Source: Clostridia bacterium (GTDB lineage Bacteria > Bacillota > Clostridia > Peptostreptococcales > Acidaminobacteraceae). Taken from it: a DNA stretch of 64,000 nt. The position numbers and the translations under genes are program-made. The notes beneath the pieces were generated by a model that searched no databases, was not told the origin of the DNA, and was given only the letters and a program-made list of their open reading frames with translations. The stretch spans positions 94,248 to 158,247 of the forward strand of contig JAGYOH010000005.1 in the NCBI GenBank assembly GCA_018399635.1, in the 5' to 3' direction. Shown piece after piece: positions 18,742 through 26,873 of the stretch (the first letter of the stretch is position 1; each line of letters opens with the position of its first letter).

Positions 18742-19914
18742 TCAGCGGTTCAGGTATTCGAAGGCGGACTGGGCCAGAACCGCGGCGCCGACCCAGAGGG
18801 CGCTTTCGTCGATATTGAAATTCTGGGCATGCCACTCGTTGACGATTCCCAGGGCTTCATTGCGCACCCCGAGAAAATAAAAGCATCCCGGCACCTCCTG
18901 CTGGTAAAGGGAGAAGTCCTCCCCTCCTCCGGTGAGCTCCGGCATCACGGCCCCTTCTTCACCCAGGACCTTGACGATGGCCTCTCTTCCGATCGCCGCC
19001 ATTTCGGGATCGTTGATCACGGCGGGCAGGGTGAATTCATAGGAGAGTTCCCCTCGGCACTCCAGGGCTTCACAGGTGCTTGTGACGATATTCTCCATGA
19101 GCTGCGGCAGCTTCTCCCTGACCTCGGGATTGTAGGTCCGACAGGTCCCGGTGAGCTCCACGTATTCACTGATGACGTTGTTGGCCACGCCCCCGTGGAT
19201 GGTGCCGAAGGTGACCACCGCCGATTCAAAGGCGGAAACCTTTCTCGACACCACGGTCTGCAGGTTCATGATCACCGACGAGGCGGCCACGATGGCGTCA
19301 TTGGCCTTGTGGGGCACCGCGCCGTGTCCGCTGACACCGTGGATTTTCATTCTGGTGGTGTCCACCGCCGCCATGAGGGGGCCGGCCTTGACCCCCACCC
19401 TTCCGGCGGGTATGTTGGGCGAATTGTGAAGGCCGTAAATGGCGTCCACATCGGGATTCTTGAGAACCCCCGCTTCAATCATGGCCCTGGCTCCCTGGTT
19501 GATCTCCTCCGCCGGCTGGAAAATGAATTTCACGGTGCCCGGAATTTCATCCCTTCTGGCCGACAGCAGCATGGCGGCACCGAGGAGAGCGGTCATGTGG
19601 GAGTCGTGACCGCAGGCGTGCATGACCCCCTCCACTGTGGATTTATAGGAAACCTCGTTGATTTCCGTGATGGGCAGGGCGTCGATGTCACCCCTCAAGG
19701 CCACGACCTTCCCCGGTCGTCCCCCCTTCAAAATGCCTACCACGCCGGTTCCCGCCACCTTCTCGATCACTTCGATATCATGGGCCTTGAGGATTTCCAC
19801 GATTTTCTTTCCGGTTTCAAATTCCTTGAAACTCAGTTCCGGATGGCGGTGAAACCATCGTCTGAGTTCAATCAGTTCATCACTTAACGCCTGGGCTTCT
19901 TCACGAAGATTCAT
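18742..19914 (-). CDS. M20 family amidohydrolase (HipO/IAA-amino-acid hydrolase type)
   Basis: 390 residues. Metal-binding segments are visible: LRGDIDALPI, HACGHDSHMTALLGAA, FQPAEEINQGA and GLHNSPNIPAG, plus the C-terminal TGGGEDFSLY. Family members cleave N-acyl amino acids or related amides in the cytoplasm. It is the first gene of an operon with two membrane proteins, so the substrate is probably imported by them. A 17 bp perfect palindrome at 19997-20013 lies upstream. Substrate unknown. Confidence 0.92.
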   Translation of the reverse strand: MNLREEAQALSDELIELRRWFHRHPELSFKEFETGKKIVEILKAHDIEVIEKVAGTGVVGILKGGRPGKVVALRGDIDALPITEINEVSYKSTVEGVMHACGHDSHMTALLGAAMLLSARRDEIPGTVKFIFQPAEEINQGARAMIEAGVLKNPDVDAIYGLHNSPNIPAGRVGVKAGPLMAAVDTTRMKIHGVSGHGAVPHKANDAIVAASSVIMNLQTVVSRKVSAFESAVVTFGTIHGGVANNVISEYVELTGTCRTYNPEVREKLPQLMENIVTSTCEALECRGELSYEFTLPAVINDPEMAAIGREAIVKVLGEEGAVMPELTGGGEDFSLYQQEVPGCFYFLGVRNEALGIVNEWHAQNFNIDESALWVGAAVLAQSAFEYLNR

Positions 19915-19996
19915 CCTGACACAGCCTCCTCAAAAATACGCATCTTAGCCGACATTTGTCCTTGATATCATTATAAAGGATTAATCCGGCCTGCAG

Positions 19997-20013
19997 TTCA
20001 ATGAATCATTGAA
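19997..20013. promoter_or_regulatory. palindromic operator candidate upstream of the amidohydrolase operon
   Basis: TTCAATGA-A-TCATTGAA, a perfect 17 bp inverted repeat, about 25 bp upstream of a TATAAT (near 19970) facing the operon. No adjacent regulator gene. Confidence 0.5.
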
Positions 20014-20116
20014 TGAGATTACCCGATTATAGAACAGATGGTTGATTCCGGATGACGAAAAAGGCCCTCCTTTGAGCCTTCCCCCCTGAATGGCCTGGCC
20101 AATTTGCCAGTCGGGG

Positions 20117-20145
20117 TTCACATCTTCGGCCATCCGTGTTATCAT
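20117..20145 (+). promoter_or_regulatory. promoter of the SurA-like lipoprotein gene
   Basis: TTCACA (20117-20122) and TATCAT (20140-20145) with a 17 bp spacer. Confidence 0.7.
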
Positions 20146-20188
20146 TAGCATCAGTGAAAAAATTGTCGTAATCGAGAGGAGCTTTTTT

Positions 20189-20890
20189 ATGAAAGCAAAA
20201 AAAATGACTGTGATACTCATGATGATCCTGGTTCTGTCCCTGGCCGCAGGTTGCGCCAAGGAAGAACCTGTGCCAGTGATTGAAGCGGCTGCCGTAGTGA
20301 ACGGCGTCCCCATCGCCATGGCGGACTATGAATCCTCCCTGGCCCAGACCATCGCCACCTATGAACAATACGGCATCACCTTTGATACCGAGGAAAGCGA
20401 ACCCTTGAAAAAGGAAATCTCAGACCAGGTGATCCAGACCCTTGTCGACAATGAAATCCTCCTCCAGGAGGCCCGGGAAAGGGGCTTTGACATCAGCCAG
20501 GAACGGCTTGCCGAGGAGCTTGAAATTCTCAAGGGCCAGTTCACCACCCCGGAGGAATATGACACCGCCCTGTCGGCGGCGGGCTACACCGAAGAGGACC
20601 TGATGGCCATGATGGCTGACGAGATCGTCATCAACGACTACCTCATGGACCTGGTCAAGGCCATTGAGATTTCAGAGGAAGAAATCGCCGCCTACTACGA
20701 AGACGCCCTTATCACCGCCCAGGCCCAGTACGATGACCTGGAGGATCCCGAAGAGCCCTTCAGTTTCCCCACTTTGGAGGAATCCGTCGAGGCCATCAAA
20801 AGCGAACTCCTGGCGGCCAGACAACAGGAAATAATCGAAGACGTCATTGAAGGTCTCCGGGAGACCGCGGATATCGAAATCCTGCTTTAA
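20189..20890 (+). CDS. SurA N-terminal-domain lipoprotein (possible chaperone or prolyl isomerase relative)
   Basis: 233 residues from the ATG at 20189 (GAGAGGAG 7 bp upstream). Lipoprotein signal ends at AAGC (Cys22). Residues 35-160 match the SurA/PrsA N-terminal helical domain (VVNGVPIAMADYESSLAQ, VDNEILLQEARERGFDIS). No parvulin isomerase domain follows; the C-terminal part is acidic and helical. It probably acts outside the membrane as a holding chaperone. It is monocistronic between a good promoter and a strong terminator. Confidence 0.85.
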   Translation: MKAKKMTVILMMILVLSLAAGCAKEEPVPVIEAAAVVNGVPIAMADYESSLAQTIATYEQYGITFDTEESEPLKKEISDQVIQTLVDNEILLQEARERGFDISQERLAEELEILKGQFTTPEEYDTALSAAGYTEEDLMAMMADEIVINDYLMDLVKAIEISEEEIAAYYEDALITAQAQYDDLEDPEEPFSFPTLEESVEAIKSELLAARQQEIIEDVIEGLRETADIEILL

Positions 20891-20896
20891 GAAAAT

Positions 20897-20940
20897 GCTG
20901 TTTCAGAAGTCTTCTGAAACAGCTTTTTTTGGGTGATTGT
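20897..20940 (+). terminator. terminator of the SurA-like gene
   Basis: Thirteen-bp stem GCTGTTTCAGAAG with a 2-base loop, followed by seven T. Confidence 0.92.
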
Positions 20941-21016
20941 CCATGACTCCCCTGCCGTCTTTTCGAAAAACGGCCATTCCCTGAGGCTGTCAACCCTCGG
21001 AAAAGGCCGTAAGGAA

Positions 21017-21541
21017 TCATTGATCGATTTTGGGCAGTTCGTAGCCGATTTTCTCCAGATGCCGGCCAAGATAGATGGATCCCAGAAATATGAAGGGAAG
21101 GGAGGCCAGCAGCCGGATCAGGGTGAATTTGATGCCCAGCATCCCCGCCTCCATGATGGTCATGGGAATCATGAAGAGGGAGGCCGCCGTCACGTAACTG
21201 AGAATGGAACTGTATTTGGCCCCCTTGTGGTAGAGGGCGTTGGCCAGGGGAAAGGCGACGAAGGTGCCTCCCACCGTCGTCGACGCCAGGAGGACCGCCC
21301 AGACAAATCTCAAGGGGTTGTTGGTGTTGCCGAAGTGCTTCTCCACCTTTTCCCGTCTGGCCCAAACATCGAAGAGACCGATGAGAACGAAGGCCGGCGG
21401 GATGATCAGGACCATGTCCCTGGCGAAGATCATGAAATTGTCGAAAATCCTTATGCCGAAGTCGTACTCCAGGAGAAAGGAAACCCCGGAAAAAGTCAGA
21501 AACAGCAAGAACACACCGTAATTTTTCAGAGTCTGTTTCAT
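21017..21541 (-). CDS. half-size permease, second half (DUF318/ArsP-like)
   Basis: 174 residues with about four membrane segments. STTVGGTFVAFPLANALYHKGAKYSSILSYVTAA resembles the repeat motif of PF03773-type permeases, which normally carry two such repeats in one chain of about 300-350 residues. Here the second repeat is encoded separately and overlaps the first by 4 bp (ATGA), so the two chains are likely translated together and pair in the membrane. The CsoR-type repressor upstream suggests a metal, metalloid or sulfur-stress role. Confidence 0.75.
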   Translation of the reverse strand: MKQTLKNYGVFLLFLTFSGVSFLLEYDFGIRIFDNFMIFARDMVLIIPPAFVLIGLFDVWARREKVEKHFGNTNNPLRFVWAVLLASTTVGGTFVAFPLANALYHKGAKYSSILSYVTAASLFMIPMTIMEAGMLGIKFTLIRLLASLPFIFLGSIYLGRHLEKIGYELPKIDQ

Positions 21542-22023
21542 CCCAGACCCACCTCCCCGTAGAAGATCCCTGTCACGAGGGCGATGGCGGCGGCGATGAA
21601 AAAGCCCACTAGATTTCTCAGCAGAGTGGCCCTTTTCCCGAAGTATTCTTTCTCCAGGGGATAGGTCACCACCCCCACCAGCATCAGGGAGGTCACGAAA
21701 CCCGCCACCACCATGTACTGGACTCCCCGGGCCACCAGGATCTTGGCCAGGGGATAGGCGATGAAGCCGGGCATCATGGTGATGCTGCCCAGGATCAGAC
21801 TCGAGATCAAGCCGAGAAAAATCCTTTCCTGTCCCAGGGTTTCAATGATGATCTCCTCGCTGAGGAGCAGTACGATCGCAATGATCACCAGCAGTTTCAA
21901 ATAGCTGGGCATGGTTTTTTTCAGCTTCATCATCCCTCTTTTGAGTCCCGTCCGGGTCTTTTCCCGGTCAAGGAAAAAGGAAATCAAAAGGGCCATTCCC
22001 GTGAATACGTATAATCCTGCCAT
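21538..22023 (-). CDS. half-size permease, first half (DUF318/ArsP-like)
   Basis: 161 residues, four or five membrane segments. GSITMMPGFIAYPLAKILVARGVQYMVVAGFVTSL is the matching repeat motif to that in the partner at 21017-21541 (x-P-L-A-x2-L-x3-G). Preceded by AGGAGG and located 8 bp after the CsoR-like gene. With the partner it would make one full permease. Transported species not known. Confidence 0.75.
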   Translation of the reverse strand: MAGLYVFTGMALLISFFLDREKTRTGLKRGMMKLKKTMPSYLKLLVIIAIVLLLSEEIIIETLGQERIFLGLISSLILGSITMMPGFIAYPLAKILVARGVQYMVVAGFVTSLMLVGVVTYPLEKEYFGKRATLLRNLVGFFIAAAIALVTGIFYGEVGLG

Positions 22024-22031
22024 AGTGCCTC

Positions 22032-22295
22032 CTAACGTGATACCTTGTCGAAAAGCATCATCACCTCGTCCACCTTCTCCTCTCCCTTCCCCTCTAAAAA
22101 GGCATCCCGCACACAGGAATTCATGTGCTGGCGAAGGATCAGACCGTTGGACTTTTTGAGAATACTCGATACTGCCAGAATCTGATTGGAAATATCCACG
22201 CAGTAACGGTCGGTTTCAATCATTTTCATGATGCCGTCAATTTGTCCCCTCGCTGTCTTGAGCAGCTCGAGGGCCGCTTTTTTTTCTGGATTCAT
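22032..22295 (-). CDS. CsoR/DUF156 metal- or sulfur-sensing repressor
   Basis: 87 residues from the ATG at 22295, preceded by GGGAGG. All-helical DUF156 fold: TARGQIDGIMKMIETDRYCVDISNQI carries the first Cys and LRQHMNSCVRDAF carries the His and second Cys of the C-H-C sensing site. The family represses its operon until Cu(I), Ni(II) or persulfides bind; which one applies cannot be decided here. It heads the split-permease operon, and a G/C-tract inverted repeat at 22307-22325 is its likely operator. Confidence 0.9.
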   Translation of the reverse strand: MNPEKKAALELLKTARGQIDGIMKMIETDRYCVDISNQILAVSSILKKSNGLILRQHMNSCVRDAFLEGKGEEKVDEVMMLFDKVSR

Positions 22296-22306
22296 ACCCA
22301 CCTCCC

Positions 22307-22325
22307 ACCCCCCTCCCCGGGGGGT
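22307..22325. promoter_or_regulatory. CsoR-type operator
   Basis: ACCCCCC-N5-GGGGGGT, a G-tract inverted repeat typical of CsoR/RcnR-type proteins. It lies between a TATACT -10 (near 22333-22338) and the repressor start codon. Confidence 0.7.
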
Positions 22326-22360
22326 GTTATCAGTATACCCTGTCCGGGGGAAAATATCCA

Positions 22361-22389
22361 CAAAAAAAAAGAAAAGACCCGGGGGTCTT
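22361..22389 (-). terminator. terminator of the GAF-GGDEF gene
   Basis: Stem AAGACCC/GGGTCTT (22374-22389) followed on the minus strand by TTTTC and nine T. Confidence 0.75.
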
Positions 22390-22396
22390 GACTTTA

Positions 22397-23725
22397 TCAG
22401 TCCTGCCTGCGGTCTTTGCTCAGATACATCCGCTCATCGGCCTTGCGGATCAAAGTATCCAGCTCGGTTCCGTCCTCCGGAAACCGGGCGATGCCGTAAC
22501 TGAAGGAGGGATTGAAGGCCTCCGCCTTCACTTGACACTTGAAATCCTTCATTTGATCGAGAATCTGCCTGAATTTGAGGTCCAGGGCCTCCGGGTCGGC
22601 TTTGAAAAAGACCCCGATGAATTCATCCCCCCCGTACCGGGCCAGGACATCACTGGTTCGAATGCTCTTTTTCATTTCAGCGGCGATTCTCACAATCACC
22701 GCATCCCCCGCCAGATGACCCAGTTCATCATTGATTTTTTTGAGCTCATCGACATCCACCATGACCAGGGAGAAGGTCTCCCGGTACCTGAGGGCCTTTT
22801 GTCGGAGCTTTTCAAATTCCTGGTCAAAATAGTAGCGATTGTTCAGCTTGGTGAGATGGTCGTGATGGGCGATGAAGACCTTTTCCCGAAAAAGAAAATG
22901 ATTGCTCACGGCGATCTGGGAATGGACCCGGATGAACTCCATGGACAGCTTGTCGGTTTCATCGAAGGCGTCGGACTCCGTGGAGTCGATATTGATCAGG
23001 CCGAAGAGCTCTTCGTCGTAGAAGATGGGGGCGGAAATGGAGGACTTGATGAGTCTGCTCTCCTCATTGTTCACATAGAATTTTTTAGCCGGTTCATAAA
23101 TGTCCACATCCGATATGACGGCGACGCCGTCCATGCGGCCCTGGGTGGCCTTGTAGAGAAAGGCTTCCTCCACGGGCAGCCTGAAGCCGTAGACCTCCTT
23201 GGCGTACCCCTCGGCGGCCACCACCTTGAGTTGATCCCCCTCCTTGATCATCACCGACCCGATGTCCCCCTTGTCGATGGTGAGGATCACCTGTTTCAGG
23301 ATGAAATGAAAGATTTCCCCCAGGTCCTCCATTTTCAGAATCTGCTTGCTCACCTCCAGCATAAGGTCCCTTTGACGAAGGGTCTGTTTGAGCAGGGCCT
23401 CGGACCGTTCACAGGCATCCAACTCCCTGACCTCATAGAGCATGACCGGTGCATCAGCCAGTATCGCCTCTTGTCCTTCAAAAACAAGATTCCTGTCCTG
23501 CTTTTCCACGATGACCTTCACCTTCCCTTCATGAGACTTCTCCATATCAGACCGGGTCAATTTCTCGATTTCATCCGGTGTCAGACTTTTCACCAATGCC
23601 CCTGCAGAGGGACTGGTGTATGCGATTCCCGACGAATCCACTGCGATGACGGTAATCTTCAAGGCGGTATCCAAAAATTTCAATCCTTCCGAGGTAACCC
23701 GGGCTGGTGATCGCCTGGTCATCAT
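22397..23725 (-). CDS. GAF-GGDEF diguanylate cyclase
   Basis: 442 residues, soluble. An N-terminal PAS-like segment (about 10-100) is followed by a GAF domain (about 115-280) and a GGDEF domain. The active site is intact (GGDEF at 365-369) and an I-site RTSD (356-359) sits exactly five residues before it, predicting an active cyclase with product inhibition. It should make c-di-GMP. It is monocistronic with a structured 5' leader. Together with the GGDEF and HD-GYP proteins at 41.8-47.9 kb it forms the c-di-GMP toolset of this region. Confidence 0.93.
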   Translation of the reverse strand: MMTRRSPARVTSEGLKFLDTALKITVIAVDSSGIAYTSPSAGALVKSLTPDEIEKLTRSDMEKSHEGKVKVIVEKQDRNLVFEGQEAILADAPVMLYEVRELDACERSEALLKQTLRQRDLMLEVSKQILKMEDLGEIFHFILKQVILTIDKGDIGSVMIKEGDQLKVVAAEGYAKEVYGFRLPVEEAFLYKATQGRMDGVAVISDVDIYEPAKKFYVNNEESRLIKSSISAPIFYDEELFGLINIDSTESDAFDETDKLSMEFIRVHSQIAVSNHFLFREKVFIAHHDHLTKLNNRYYFDQEFEKLRQKALRYRETFSLVMVDVDELKKINDELGHLAGDAVIVRIAAEMKKSIRTSDVLARYGGDEFIGVFFKADPEALDLKFRQILDQMKDFKCQVKAEAFNPSFSYGIARFPEDGTELDTLIRKADERMYLSKDRRQD

Positions 23726-23740
23726 CCCCCATCACCCTCC

Positions 23741-23906
23741 ATCACTGATCAAATTTTTTTGACTTTTCCTTTTCAAATGCTCATGTGGCTTGCCACCCAG
23801 GTCCCGTCATCCCTGGCATCCTGCTGGTTCCAGTATACAGGCCAGGGGGAAAGAGGAACAGGGCAAGTTCCTGTCAATTCTACCACAGCAAGTGTTAATC
23901 TGTCTA
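23741..23906 (-). promoter_or_regulatory. promoter and structured leader of the GAF-GGDEF gene
   Basis: An extended -10 (TGGTAGAAT; hexamer 23877-23882) and TAGACA -35 (23901-23906, 18 bp spacer) predict a leader of about 145 nt. Three hairpins are visible in it: 23854-23872, 23811-23847 and 23785-23796. It does not match the c-di-GMP-I or -II riboswitch consensus as far as I can see. Confidence 0.4.
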
Positions 23907-23966
23907 TTTATTCATTTTATCAATCGAATATCAGGTTTTAAGCGGTATTTTCAGGATGATTGATCG

Positions 23967-24006
23967 AAAAAAAGGACCTCCCCGGTCAGGCCTTGGGGAG
24001 GTCCTT
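23967..24006 (-). terminator. terminator of the LysM-hydrolase gene
   Basis: Twelve-bp stem AAGGACCTCCCC with an 11-base loop, followed on the minus strand by seven T. Confidence 0.9.
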
Positions 24007-24014
24007 GTCATGGC

Positions 24015-25901
24015 TTATCTCAAACTTTCCAGGAAGAAATCACCGATGCTGTCTTCCACCGTCGCCGTGACCACCGGCTGGTCACTGTAGAAGCCGTAGC
24101 CGTGGTCGGCCTCGGCCACCGTCACACCGGTGGCCCGGGTATAGGCCGCCAATACCGCTTCATTGACCGCCGGCGGCACCGTGGTGTCCCTCAGGCCGTA
24201 GACCACCAGCATGTCCCCCTGGTAGGCATCAATGGCTTCAAGGGGTCTGGAAGCCAGCATTTCATCGAACCAGGCCAGGCTCAGGGTCTGGGTCTGACCC
24301 CAGATGGTGGTGAAATCCGCATAGCCCTTCGCCGTGGTGGCGGCCTCCAGATAGAGGGCCTCATAGGCTTCTTCGCCCCCCAGGAAACTGACCATCATCT
24401 CGTAGCCCCAGTCGGCGGAGGGGGCCAGAAGAGCCATGGCCCTGTAGGGATTGCCTTCTTCTGAACCGATGTGCAGGGCGATCCGCCCTCCCATGCTGTA
24501 ACCCATGATCCCCAGCTTCGAATCGTCCACTGGATAATTTTCAAGAATATAGGCGAGACCCGCATTGGAATCGGCAATCATTTTCGAAAGAATATTGTCG
24601 GTGAAGGGCTCTGCACTGTCCCCGGTTCCGGGAAAGTCCATCCTGATGGACAGGATGCCCCGGTCGGCCAGGGCTTCAGCCACCCCGGCGAAACCGCCGT
24701 TCTCCTGCCGGCCTCCGCCGTGGCCGTGGTTCATCACGACGGCAGGGAAAGGGCCTTCCCCTTCAGGGACCACGATGGTCGCAGGTACCAGGCGACCGTC
24801 GTTTTCCATCATGACCACCTCTTCGGTATAGACGGGAAGCAGGGTGTCCTCAAACCAGTCGGCGGTGAGACCCATGAGTTCATCGAAGGCCGTCATGTCT
24901 CCGGTGAAAATGTTGTAGGTGTGGTCCGCCCCCTGGACCAGGGCGACCCGGGAGTTTTCATGAGAGGAGGCCTCGACGATGAGCCGGGCGTTCACGGGAT
25001 CCACCGTGGTGTCCATGGCCCCGTTGACGGCCAGCACCGGGGCGTCCGAATGGGAGAAGACCTCAAGGACGTCGGTGGCATACACCTCGTCAAACCACTG
25101 CAGACCGAGTTTCAGAGGAGACCGCCAGTCGTATTCCAGCATCGAATAGCCCTGGTCCCTGGCCACCTCGTAGGCCGCTTCATCCCCCACCACGGTGAGG
25201 TCGGGAGCCCCGGCCCAGGTCAGGACCGACTGGAAGGAGCGGTTGTGGGCGGCGGCCAGAAGAGCGATGGTGCCGCCCTGGCTCCAACCCATGACCCCGA
25301 TTCTCGTGGGATCCACCACGCTGATGCTTTGCATGAACTCCAAGGCCTTTTCAGCGTCTGAAATCGCCGTCGTATAGTTGTAATCGATGTAATCCACCTG
25401 ACTGTCACCGGTCCCGATGAAATCGATCCGGATACTGGCAATGCCTGCCTCGGCGAAGGCCGGAGCCATCAGGTCATAACCGCCTCCGGCTTCATGCTTG
25501 TCGGAGCCGGTCCCGTGGAGCATGACCACGGCGGGGAGTCCGCTGCCGCCCATGGGCAGGGTCACGATGGCGGGAATTTCGTAATCCCCGTTGGGAATCG
25601 AAAGATGATATTCCATATAGCCTTCCTTGGCCACTGCTTTCACCCCATTCCCAGGAGTCCGGGGACTTTCGGCCCCGGTCCCCTCGGGGATTTCCAGCAC
25701 CGTGCCGATTCCCAGCTTCAAGACATCCTCAATGCCGTTGTGGCCGGCAATGTCCTCCCAGGGAACCCCGTAGGTCACACCGAGATCCCAGAGGGTATCG
25801 CCGGAGACCACCTCATGGGTCTGGGCGAAGCTCATGGCAGAAGTCGAAAACATCATGAGCAGAATCAACACCAGGGACAATTTTTTCTTAAAACCCTTCA
25901 T
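24015..25901 (-). CDS. secreted LysM protein with two tandem alpha/beta hydrolase domains
   Basis: 628 residues from the ATG at 25901 (AGGAGG 7 bp upstream). Signal peptide (1-27), one LysM cell-wall-binding domain (28-72), then two complete alpha/beta hydrolase domains. Domain 1: HGTGSD oxyanion region, nucleophile Ser208 (GWSQGG), Asp297 and His327. Domain 2: NHGHGGG, nucleophile Ser469 (GYSMGG), a late Asp (LRDTTVPP) and His (ADHGYGF). Both triads look intact, so both halves may be active esterases or acyl hydrolases. The protein probably acts at the cell wall. Substrate unknown. Confidence 0.88.
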   Translation of the reverse strand: MKGFKKKLSLVLILLMMFSTSAMSFAQTHEVVSGDTLWDLGVTYGVPWEDIAGHNGIEDVLKLGIGTVLEIPEGTGAESPRTPGNGVKAVAKEGYMEYHLSIPNGDYEIPAIVTLPMGGSGLPAVVMLHGTGSDKHEAGGGYDLMAPAFAEAGIASIRIDFIGTGDSQVDYIDYNYTTAISDAEKALEFMQSISVVDPTRIGVMGWSQGGTIALLAAAHNRSFQSVLTWAGAPDLTVVGDEAAYEVARDQGYSMLEYDWRSPLKLGLQWFDEVYATDVLEVFSHSDAPVLAVNGAMDTTVDPVNARLIVEASSHENSRVALVQGADHTYNIFTGDMTAFDELMGLTADWFEDTLLPVYTEEVVMMENDGRLVPATIVVPEGEGPFPAVVMNHGHGGGRQENGGFAGVAEALADRGILSIRMDFPGTGDSAEPFTDNILSKMIADSNAGLAYILENYPVDDSKLGIMGYSMGGRIALHIGSEEGNPYRAMALLAPSADWGYEMMVSFLGGEEAYEALYLEAATTAKGYADFTTIWGQTQTLSLAWFDEMLASRPLEAIDAYQGDMLVVYGLRDTTVPPAVNEAVLAAYTRATGVTVAEADHGYGFYSDQPVVTATVEDSIGDFFLESLR

Positions 25902-26035
25902 ACAGCAACCTCCTGGATTTTTTTGTCCGTTCACCAGCGGAAGCGACCGGACTTGACCCTATTCTATCATGAGGATTGACATAATATTCAGAAAATGTCT
26001 CTTCAGCCGCAATTATTTTCACTTGAACCGACTCA

Positions 26036-26068
26036 AACAAAAAGACTCCCCAAGCTTAAGGAGTCTTT
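26036..26068 (-). terminator. thioesterase gene terminator
   Basis: Stem AAAGACTCC/GGAGTCTTT with a 10-base loop, followed on the minus strand by TTTTTGTTT. Confidence 0.85.
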
Positions 26069-26076
26069 CATTGACG

Positions 26077-26520
26077 TCACTCTTCACGAACCGGGACCTC
26101 CCCCGGTCCGGGGGGAAGGATAAAAAAGGTCCCCGAGGCGCTGACCAGGAGATTGCCGGCCTCGTCGGTGATTTCAGCCCGGCATCTCAAGGTGCTGGCG
26201 CCCCGGTGGATCACCCATCCCCTGGCCTCGATCCGGCTGCCCGCCGGCAGATTCCTGATGTAGCTGACACTGAGCTCCAGGGTCACGGTCTTGAGTTCGA
26301 AAGTGGCCACCGCCGTGCCCATGGCCACGTCACAGATCGAAGCCAGCGCACCGCCGTGGATCATCCCCTGGTGATTGAGGTGTTTTTCCTCCACCCCAAA
26401 ACCCAGGGTCGCCTGTCCTTCTTCCACGGCCCTGAGCTCAAGACCCAGACATTTCTCAAATCCGCGGCCTTCGGAAAGCCCCAGAAAATAATCCTGCAAC
26501 CACTGGTATTGTTCTCTCAT
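26077..26520 (-). CDS. PaaI-type hotdog thioesterase
   Basis: 147 residues, single hotdog domain. The family core HQGMIHGGALASICDVAMGTA contains the HGG turn and the catalytic Asp/Glu position; the VSYIRNLPAGSRIEARG strand follows. Such enzymes hydrolyse acyl- or aryl-CoA thioesters in the cytoplasm. It stands alone, with its own terminator. Substrate cannot be inferred from neighbours. Confidence 0.9.
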   Translation of the reverse strand: MREQYQWLQDYFLGLSEGRGFEKCLGLELRAVEEGQATLGFGVEEKHLNHQGMIHGGALASICDVAMGTAVATFELKTVTLELSVSYIRNLPAGSRIEARGWVIHRGASTLRCRAEITDEAGNLLVSASGTFFILPPGPGEVPVREE

Positions 26521-26538
26521 CCTTCACCTCTTCCTATA

Positions 26539-26575
26539 AAAAACTCCTCAAGAACCCGGGGTCTTGAAGAGTTTT
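26539..26575 (-). terminator. tRNA-Gly terminator
   Basis: Long stem from AAAACTCcTCAAGA pairing with TCTTGAaGAGTTTT, followed on the minus strand by a T run; 15 bp after the tRNA. Confidence 0.8.
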
Positions 26576-26589
26576 CTCAGTGACATCCA

Positions 26590-26663
26590 TGGAGCGGGTG
26601 ATGGGAATTGAACCCACGCAGCTGGCTTGGGAAGCCAGAACTCTACCACTGAGCTACACCCGC
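26590..26663 (-). tRNA. tRNA-Gly (anticodon CCC)
   Basis: 74 nt including an encoded CCA. Acceptor stem GCGGGTG pairs with CACCCGC. D-arm GCTC...GAGT, anticodon stem CTGGC/GCCAG around the loop TTCCCAA (anticodon CCC), and T-arm GTGGGTTCAATTCCCAT are all regular. Reads GGG codons. Confidence 0.97.
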
Positions 26664-26749
26664 ATAAATCCAATGCTCTCATATTTTAACACAAGTCAGG
26701 TTGATAGTCGATAGGAAAATCGGCGAAGGGAGGGACAAAAAAGCGGATT

Positions 26750-26781
26750 CGTGAAAAATTCACGTTGAAGTCGTTAATGAC
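26750..26781. promoter_or_regulatory. composite operator upstream of the first DUF1102-like gene
   Basis: Two palindromes: CGTGAA-AAA-TTCACG (26750-26764) and, 5 bp on, GTCGTTAATGAC (26770-26781). The same pair, with 4 bp between, occurs at 38271-38302 before the paralogous gene. The centre of the first palindrome is 52 bp from the -10 box at both loci. Confidence 0.75.
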
Positions 26782-26785
26782 GCAC

Positions 26786-26814
26786 TTAAAATCCGGTTTA
26801 CAGGGTGTTAAACT
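26786..26814 (+). promoter_or_regulatory. promoter of the first DUF1102-like gene
   Basis: TTAAAA (26786-26791) and TAAACT (26809-26814) with a 17 bp spacer. A weak core promoter, consistent with activation from the operator just upstream. Confidence 0.5.
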
Positions 26815-26873
26815 AAACTTGCAATCACTTGATGTCCCTACCCGACCGTGTGTCTGTAAAGCAGGTGAAAACC

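Noticed and set aside
23741..23880. c-di-GMP-I or -II riboswitch before the cyclase gene
   Set aside because: The conserved core elements of neither class could be found; only generic hairpins are present.
23759..23941. 60-codon plus-strand frame in the leader region of the GAF-GGDEF gene
   Set aside because: No ribosome binding site and low-complexity product; the region is better explained as promoter and leader of the minus-strand gene.
26750..26764. CGTGAA-N3-TTCACG as a classical CRP site
   Set aside because: The half sites GTGA and TCAC are 5 bp apart, not the 6 bp of CRP/FNR-type sites, so the binding family is left open.
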